A stretch of 64,000 bases of DNA from Sporosarcina luteola (GTDB lineage: Bacteria; Bacillota; Bacilli; Bacillales_A; Planococcaceae), in the NCBI RefSeq assembly GCF_023715245.1, contig NZ_JAMBNV010000002.1, forward strand, positions 372,001 to 436,000, in the 5' to 3' direction. This document shows positions 58,811 to 64,000 of this stretch, piece by piece. A program made the position numbers and the translations under genes. The notes under the pieces were generated by a model. It was given only the letters and a program-made list of their open reading frames with translations, was not told the DNA's origin and did no database searches. Position 1 is the first letter of the stretch, and each line of letters starts with the position of its first letter.

Positions 58811-61165
58811 TCAGTTATTACGATTCATGATGTAGTGTAAGAAGTGTTTTAAGTAGGTTGTTTTGTGCTGCATCTGTTGTAATGTTTCCATGGCGGTGCA
58901 GTAGTGGTCCCACATTGCTTTTCTGGCGCCTTCAGTGCCTAAGATTGATACGAAGGTTGAATTGTTGTTTTCGACGTCTTTGCCGGTTGGCTTTCCGAGG
59001 GATGCCAGGTCGCCTTCGACGTCGAGCAAGTCATCTTTGATCTGGAAAGCGATGCCTGCGTGATAAGAAAATTGTTTCAATGCTTCCAGTTCAGATTCCT
59101 GTTTCCCCGCTAAGATTGCCGGCATAACGAGAGAGGCCTCAAAGGCGATACCGGTTTTGTAAAAGCACATCGTATTTAACTGTTCGACTGTTAATTGTTT
59201 GCCTTTGGAATTCAAGTCCATCGCCTGGCCTTTACACATATCCGTCGTCTTTCCAGATGAATAATGGATCAGGCGGAGCACGGTTTCGGGGTCGAATTGT
59301 TTGAGCGATGCTTGTTCCTCGACCGCCTTCTGGGTCAGATAGAGGCCGGTCAACTCCGCTGTGGCCGTATTATACTTATGATGCAGCGTTGGGCGCCCCC
59401 TGCGGATGGACGAATTATCTTGGGATGGCAGATCATCAAAGATCAGAGAGGCTGTGTGCATATATTCCAATGATTTCAATAGGGGTATAATTGCAGACGG
59501 ATCCAATCCATATTCGTGAACGCCCATGACCCATGTCATTATCGGTCTAAGTCGCTTTCCGTCGCCTTGCAGACTGTAATTTGCAGCATCCATGATCGGC
59601 TCTTCCATGAATGAAACATTATTATTCCCACGGATATGTAAGAAATCGTTTATCTCATTCCGCATTGTTTCAACCATGTCTTTAAAGACTTCCCGCTCTT
59701 CCCGTTCATCTTTGAAATTGGCGATAATATGATCCCGGAGCAATTTATCAAAGAAGTCAACATCATCCGCTTTCCGTACCATCTTTTGAATGAGTCGATC
59801 GAATTTGAGATTCCCGGTTGCGAACAGCTCCATCACCTCATTGTATTTTTCGATTCCCATGCGCTCTTTAAATCGTTTCAAACCGTTGATGGCGCGGTTC
59901 AGAATCACGTCGCGTGTCTTCGTATCCGAATGATATACATTATGGATCAAATTAGAGATGACCGTCCAATACATCTCAAATGGATTGATGAGATCCGGAC
60001 GGATGTGCCGGTATTTCATGTAGTAGGTGTATGGAGTAACCGCTCCCGCCTCCAAGTCATCAAACATATCTGCGAAGTCATCGGCGAGTTGGTTGTAAAT
60101 GCCATAATAAAATGTGCGGTTTTCAAACCCCTCATCCTCCTCAGCACCAAGTACTGAACGGACAATGAGTCGTGAAGAAGCGGATTTTAAAATGACCGGG
60201 ATATATAGTTCTTCATTCGAATAACTTACATTCGATAAATCCTTTTCACGGTCCACTTCCTGAGAATGATAAAATACGTAGGATTGCTCGAAGAAATTAT
60301 CTTTTGTCTCTTGGCGCAAACAACCCTGAATATACGCAAAAGCCTCTCGAAGTTCGGAATGAATATATTGTATTAACTCTTTAGTAGTATCGGTCCACTC
60401 TCCCAATTCGGGTACTGACCTTGTAACAAGGGTGGTTCGTATCAAACCGGAAAATTGTCCCTTCTCTTCACCGGATAGGACATCCGAATCCAAGAGATCA
60501 TCAATAAAAGGATAGGTGAGGCCATACGAATAGCCGAGTCTTATCGCTTTATCTAACTTTCGGGTACGTTCTTCGGTCGTTATCTTCTCGCTCATTTCTT
60601 CAATCTGGTGCAAGATGACTCCTGCAATGATCTTCATCAGTTTCCGCTTAGCTTCTTCTGCATTCATCCCTTCTGGAATATTTGCGGAAACGGACTTCAG
60701 TTTGCTAATTAACCAGATCATCGTTGTTTCCACGCCTTCTTTTTGAGCCCAACGATACAAGCCCGCCATGCTGAACATCTCCGTAGTACGTCCTTGGAGT
60801 TGTTCTTTACTATCATTAACTAGAAGCCGGATCCTGTTCTGCGTATGCGGCGAATCCAAGGACTTCCCTAGGTCCCGCAAGAAAATATAAGAGATGCTTC
60901 GATCTAAGTAATTATCGAGTTTCCCGGTGTAGTCAAGCCTTTGTATATAATGGTGGTAGCCGCGCGAATTGGATTTTCCCTTCCCCCGCGAGAACAGTGA
61001 ATAATGATGTATATGATTCTGTTTCCAATTAAGTATATCTTTCGTTAAGGTAGTAGCATAAGTCTTGTTTGTTCGCTGTCCCGAAAGTGATGCGAAATAT
61101 TCGGCAGCTTTCTTCTCAGCAAGCCGATAGCCAGCATCGGCATTTTTTTGTAACTTGTCATTCAT
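58811..61165 (-). CDS. Two-domain class I isoprenoid synthase (prenyltransferase fusion)
   Basis: A 784-residue protein. The C-terminal part (about 490-784) is a complete trans-prenyltransferase like FPP/GGPP synthase: D577-D578-L-P-S-Q-D583 first Asp-rich motif followed by RRGRP, KTTDMCKGQAMDL, and the second motif D711-D-L-L-D715. The N-terminal part (about 100-440) looks like a second, diverged isoprenoid synthase domain: D222-D-L-L-D-S-D228 and N358-QLADDFADMFDDLE372, spaced by 140 residues, close to the 134 of the C-terminal pair. It may make and then convert a long prenyl diphosphate, as fungal terpene-synthase chimaeras do (inference). ATG after GAGGTAATG. No other terpene gene adjoins. 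Confidence 0.8.
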   Translation of the reverse strand: MNDKLQKNADAGYRLAEKKAAEYFASLSGQRTNKTYATTLTKDILNWKQNHIHHYSLFSRGKGKSNSRGYHHYIQRLDYTGKLDNYLDRSISYIFLRDLGKSLDSPHTQNRIRLLVNDSKEQLQGRTTEMFSMAGLYRWAQKEGVETTMIWLISKLKSVSANIPEGMNAEEAKRKLMKIIAGVILHQIEEMSEKITTEERTRKLDKAIRLGYSYGLTYPFIDDLLDSDVLSGEEKGQFSGLIRTTLVTRSVPELGEWTDTTKELIQYIHSELREAFAYIQGCLRQETKDNFFEQSYVFYHSQEVDREKDLSNVSYSNEELYIPVILKSASSRLIVRSVLGAEEDEGFENRTFYYGIYNQLADDFADMFDDLEAGAVTPYTYYMKYRHIRPDLINPFEMYWTVISNLIHNVYHSDTKTRDVILNRAINGLKRFKERMGIEKYNEVMELFATGNLKFDRLIQKMVRKADDVDFFDKLLRDHIIANFKDEREEREVFKDMVETMRNEINDFLHIRGNNNVSFMEEPIMDAANYSLQGDGKRLRPIMTWVMGVHEYGLDPSAIIPLLKSLEYMHTASLIFDDLPSQDNSSIRRGRPTLHHKYNTATAELTGLYLTQKAVEEQASLKQFDPETVLRLIHYSSGKTTDMCKGQAMDLNSKGKQLTVEQLNTMCFYKTGIAFEASLVMPAILAGKQESELEALKQFSYHAGIAFQIKDDLLDVEGDLASLGKPTGKDVENNNSTFVSILGTEGARKAMWDHYCTAMETLQQMQHKTTYLKHFLHYIMNRNN

Positions 61166-61332
61166 ACTACATTACCTCTACTTATGTTTTTTTATTGCCT
61201 ATGAAATAATTCACTATACTATATGCGAATGGACAGCTTATTCTGCATGATGTACGTTATCGAAGACATAAACAAATACTAACATATTATCTTGAATTAC
61301 TATTACGATTAAAATGAATCGGAGCGACGAAT

Positions 61333-62988
61333 ATGATTCAACTACATAAAAGACGGGGTAAAAATCCGCATCTACAACCAACTATCATTATTAGCTTCAA
61401 AATGAAAATGGTTTTATTGGTTGGCTCCCTCATCATTGCGATTATTATGGTGATCGGGCTTTTTATTGGTCATTTCATATCTGTCACGATGGAAGCACAA
61501 GTTGGGGATCGCGCGCTCAGTGTAGCGGAAAGCGTGGCGCATATTCCTGAGCTTGCTGATGCATTTAGGCACGAAGACCCCGCTTCCATCATCACTCCCC
61601 TTGTCGCACCTATCCAAAAAGCGACAAAGGCCGAGTTCATAGTCGTCGGCAATAAAGAAGAAATCCGATACGCGCATCCTGACACAAACAAAATCGGAGA
61701 GAAAATGGTCGGGGAAGACAGTGAAAGGGCGTTGGTCCATGGTGAATCATATGTCTCCAAGGCAGCCGGGTCATTGGGCGATTCTGTGCGCGCCAAAGTC
61801 CCCGTGTATTTGGACGGGGAAATTGTAGGCGTCGTATCGGTCGGATTTTTAGTGAATGATATCCAAGCAATAGTAACGTCCTACAATATCCACCTATGGA
61901 TCGTCTTGTTAACTGTTGCTATTGTCGCCATTATAGTTGCCATTCTGATTGCATCGTATCTTAAAAAAGTGTTGTTTGGCTTAGAGCCGGAGGAAATCGC
62001 TCATTTATTCATCCAAAAAGAGACGATACTTCAATCGACGCATGAAGGCATTATCGCTGTTAATCAAAACGGTATGATTACGATGATCAATTTTGCGGCG
62101 CAACGTCTATTGTTCGATCAAGTCCTACCTCCTCAACAATATGAAGGAGTGTCAATCAAAGACCTCGCACCCGCGCAACAGCTACTCAGTTTTCTCCAAG
62201 ATGAAAACGATCGGATTGATCAAGAGATGATGATCGGCAATACAATTGTTTTTGCCAATAAGGTGCCTATTTATTTCGAGGATTCGTTGGTCGGAACAGT
62301 ATTCACCTTCCGGAACAAAACTGAAATTGATTTATTGACAAAAGAATTGACAACGATTAAAAAATATACAAATGCACTACGCGCCCAAACACACGAATTT
62401 TCGAACAAGCTCTATACGATTCTCGGCTTATTGCAACTAGATAAAAAGGAAGAGGCGCTTCGCTATATTCAACGGGAAAGTTCCATTCAAAAAAGCTGGA
62501 TCCGACTGCTCATTCAGAAAGTGGCCGATCCACAGGTAAGCGGCCTTTTACTTGGCAAATTAAATCAGGCCAGTGAGATGGGAATCAATATTGCAGTGCA
62601 AGAAGATAGCAGACTCGCAACCCGTTTAAGCGATAAGCAAAGGGAAGCCCTGTTGACCGCCATCGGGAATCTGATCGATAATGCGATGGATGCAGTGAAT
62701 CAAAACCTGCCTGCTGACCGGAAAATAGCTATTTCTTTTACCGATATCGGCAATGATATCATTTTTGAAATAGACGACGCCGGCGAGGGCGTACCCGATC
62801 CATATGTGAAGTTGATTTTTGAGCAGGGATTTACATTAAAAGAAGGCGAACACGGCGGTTTTGGGCTCGCGCTTACGAAGCGACTTATCGAGGGAGTAGA
62901 TGGAGAACTCTATTTGGAAGAAGGAGATCTTGGCGGTGCAAGCTTCGTGCTGTCCATGCCGAAAGAAGGGAGGGAATCGTATGCTTGA
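61333..62988 (+). CDS. Sensor histidine kinase, CitS/DcuS-like
   Basis: A 551-residue membrane kinase. Two transmembrane helices (about 24-50 and 185-210) bracket a periplasmic-type PAS/CitAP domain (about 51-184) that binds citrate or C4-dicarboxylates in this family. A cytoplasmic PAS (about 225-330), the phospho-accepting H354 in ALRAQTHEFSNKLYT, and the ATPase domain with NLIDNAMDAVNQ, DDAGEGVPD and GGFGLALTKRL follow. It overlaps the response-regulator gene by eight bases. By the transporter gene downstream, citrate or a similar acid is the likely signal. GGAGCGACGA precedes the ATG. Confidence 0.9.
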   Translation: MIQLHKRRGKNPHLQPTIIISFKMKMVLLVGSLIIAIIMVIGLFIGHFISVTMEAQVGDRALSVAESVAHIPELADAFRHEDPASIITPLVAPIQKATKAEFIVVGNKEEIRYAHPDTNKIGEKMVGEDSERALVHGESYVSKAAGSLGDSVRAKVPVYLDGEIVGVVSVGFLVNDIQAIVTSYNIHLWIVLLTVAIVAIIVAILIASYLKKVLFGLEPEEIAHLFIQKETILQSTHEGIIAVNQNGMITMINFAAQRLLFDQVLPPQQYEGVSIKDLAPAQQLLSFLQDENDRIDQEMMIGNTIVFANKVPIYFEDSLVGTVFTFRNKTEIDLLTKELTTIKKYTNALRAQTHEFSNKLYTILGLLQLDKKEEALRYIQRESSIQKSWIRLLIQKVADPQVSGLLLGKLNQASEMGINIAVQEDSRLATRLSDKQREALLTAIGNLIDNAMDAVNQNLPADRKIAISFTDIGNDIIFEIDDAGEGVPDPYVKLIFEQGFTLKEGEHGGFGLALTKRLIEGVDGELYLEEGDLGGASFVLSMPKEGRESYA

Positions 62989-63688
62989 GCCGATTCATGT
63001 AGTCATTGTTGAAGATGACTTTCGGATTGCAGACATTAATCGTCAGTTTGTCAATCGCGTGGAAGGATTTGTTGTGACATACGTTGCGAAGACGGGTGAG
63101 GAAGCACTTACTTATTTACGCAGCACGGAAGAGTTACCGCATCTTATTTTACTAGATGTCTATATTCCGGACGTCGAAGGATTAGATTTGTTTTGGACGT
63201 TAAGATCCGAGTTCACGGAAATCGATGTCATTATGATGACGGCCGCAAAAGAGGTGGAGACGGTTGCAGAAACATTGCGTGGAGGGATTTTCGATTATAT
63301 CGTGAAACCGGTGGACTTTGACCGATTTGAACGGACCTTTGTGAGCTATAAAAAGCAAAAGCATCTTTTGATGACAAAAACAGAGCTCAATCAAAAAGAA
63401 ATTGATCTTCTGACAGGCTTGCAAATAGCCTCACCTCCACTAAAAGACAGTGATGATAGATTGCCGAAAGGAATCGATCAACTTACGTTGGAAAAAATAA
63501 AAGTGATTTTGAATGATAGCGATGAATCCGGCATCACGGCATTGAACACCGGAAACAAAGTGGGCGTGAGCCGATCGACCGCAAGGCGTTACCTGGAATA
63601 TCTAGTGTCCATAAAAGAAGCAGATGCCCAGTTGAAATACGGGGATATTGGCCGTCCGGAACGAAGATACATACCGTGGACAGAATGA
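62981..63688 (+). CDS. Response regulator, CitT/DcuR-like
   Basis: A 235-residue response regulator. The receiver (about 1-122) has EDDFRIAD, the phosphorylated D59 in LILLDVYIPDVEG and the VKPVDFDRF lysine. The C-terminal domain (about 175-235) has a helix-turn-helix, NKVGVSRSTARRYLEYLV. ATG 62981 follows GAAGGGAGGGAAT and overlaps the kinase stop. The frame is open 27 codons further, inside the kinase gene. It should activate the CitMHS gene that begins at 63901. Confidence 0.9.
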   Translation: MLEPIHVVIVEDDFRIADINRQFVNRVEGFVVTYVAKTGEEALTYLRSTEELPHLILLDVYIPDVEGLDLFWTLRSEFTEIDVIMMTAAKEVETVAETLRGGIFDYIVKPVDFDRFERTFVSYKKQKHLLMTKTELNQKEIDLLTGLQIASPPLKDSDDRLPKGIDQLTLEKIKVILNDSDESGITALNTGNKVGVSRSTARRYLEYLVSIKEADAQLKYGDIGRPERRYIPWTE

Positions 63689-63701
63689 ACAAAACGACCA
63701 G

Positions 63702-63722
63702 AACACTCATTAGTGTTTTTAA
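63702..63722 (+). terminator. Terminator of the two-component operon
   Basis: AACACT pairs with AGTGTT around CATT and is followed by TTTTAATTG. Confidence 0.6.
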
Positions 63723-63742
63723 TTGAATAATCTTATACTTCC

Positions 63743-63801
63743 AACCTCTCTATGATAGATTTCTAACTATAGAATATTTTGAAATAGAGAGGTCCTTTTT
63801 T
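63743..63801 (+). terminator. Second hairpin after the two-component operon
   Basis: ACCTCTCTA pairs with TAGAGAGGT around a long AT-rich loop, followed by CCTTTTTTG. It may instead be a leader hairpin of the transporter gene. Confidence 0.5.
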
Positions 63802-63811
63802 GTAGGGAGAT

Positions 63812-63844
63812 CTTGATTTTCATCAAGTATGTATCCGCTTACAT
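63812..63844 (+). promoter_or_regulatory. Palindrome and cre-like site before the CitMHS gene
   Basis: CTTGAT-TTTC-ATCAAG (63812-63827) is a perfect inverted repeat, a candidate response-regulator site. TGTATCCGCTTACA (63830-63843) fits the CcpA cre consensus at all but one position and lies within ATGTA-N6-TACAT. Citrate transporters of this family are subject to catabolite repression in Bacillus. Confidence 0.5.
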
Positions 63845-63900
63845 AAATGAATGCCTTTCTCTTTCATAAGTGCACTCCGGTTCACTGGAAAGGAGACAAT

Positions 63901-64000
63901 ATGCTAAGTATTATAGGTTTGATAACAATCGTCATCATTGTAGCTTTACTTATTAGCGGGAAAGTTTCTCCCATTGTCGGACTCGTGTTAGTGCCAGTTG
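63901..64000 (+). CDS. CitMHS-type citrate/metal transporter, 5' part only
   Basis: The first 33 codons are in the window and run off its end. The start has AAAGGAGAC six bases before the ATG. The product begins with a hydrophobic helix and LLISGKVSPIVGLVLVPV, typical of the CitMHS family (citrate with Mg2+ or another divalent metal, symported with H+). Its place after a CitS/CitT-like pair and the cre-like site supports this. Confidence 0.7.
   Translation, partial: MLSIIGLITIVIIVALLISGKVSPIVGLVLVPV

Overview
The window reads as a chromosomal stretch of a low-to-moderate G+C Gram-positive of the order Bacillales. Strong purine-rich Shine-Dalgarno sequences, frequent TTG and GTG starts, YvrJ/SigO/RsoA-type proteins, RNase J, RocB-like and BltD-like proteins and a CitS/CitT-type two-component system all point there. 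A Planococcaceae member such as Sporosarcina would fit, but no rRNA or other typing marker is present, so the genus is inference.

Layout. 1-8 kb: MgtE magnesium transporter, succinate/acetate CoA-transferase with a neighbouring LytTR regulator, a CBS-ACT protein, a UMF1-type MFS transporter and a RocB-like M20 peptidase. 8-17 kb: a PAS-GGDEF-EAL protein, a TetM-like ribosomal-protection GTPase, a methyltransferase, an RND pump and a VOC protein. 17.4-23.8 kb is an AT-rich accessory block: lipoprotein, broken amidase, YvrJ, the two-part sigma factor SigO/RsoA, membrane and unknown proteins, and an unexplained hairpin-rich segment. 24-33.5 kb: ABC exporter pair, DUF2188, NERD protein, SNF2/SWIM helicase and a beta-propeller lectin-like protein. 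33.5-44 kb: diguanylate cyclase, GMP reductase, TSUP permease, UbiB-like kinase, tRNA-Asn, RNase J, a GNAT, and a LysR regulator divergent from a CofE-like ligase. 44-55 kb: ECF sigma/anti-sigma pair, GNATs, an S2P-like membrane protein, an NCS1 permease, the MetNPQ importer and malate:quinone oxidoreductase. 55-64 kb: HAD phosphatases, a DUF5694 protein, a histidine phosphatase, a two-domain isoprenoid synthase, and a citrate/dicarboxylate two-component system followed by the start of a CitMHS transporter.

The most striking non-genic signal is a set of intergenic arrays with exact short periods. Family A (seven arrays) has a conserved head followed by four or five copies of a TGACCGATAAC-like core every 21 bp. 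Family B (two arrays) has a GCATAAA core every 20 bp. Family C (window start) has TTTATCACCGA every 21 bp. They lie in convergent, codirectional and divergent gaps, in both orientations. Two further 145-146 bp elements with 12-bp inverted ends (GGTGCCTGTGCA) look like non-autonomous mobile elements carrying a hairpin.

Functional links: the CitS/CitT-like pair probably controls the adjacent CitMHS transporter, with a cre-like site in front of it. The ECF sigma factor and its DUF4179 partner form a self-contained stress switch. SigO/RsoA with YvrJ recalls the Bacillus subtilis sigma-O locus. MetN-MetP-MetQ form one import operon. The tandem isoprenoid synthase, the degenerate S2P-like protein, the lectin with a pairwise repeat pattern and the three-repeat secreted protein are the most interesting proteins.
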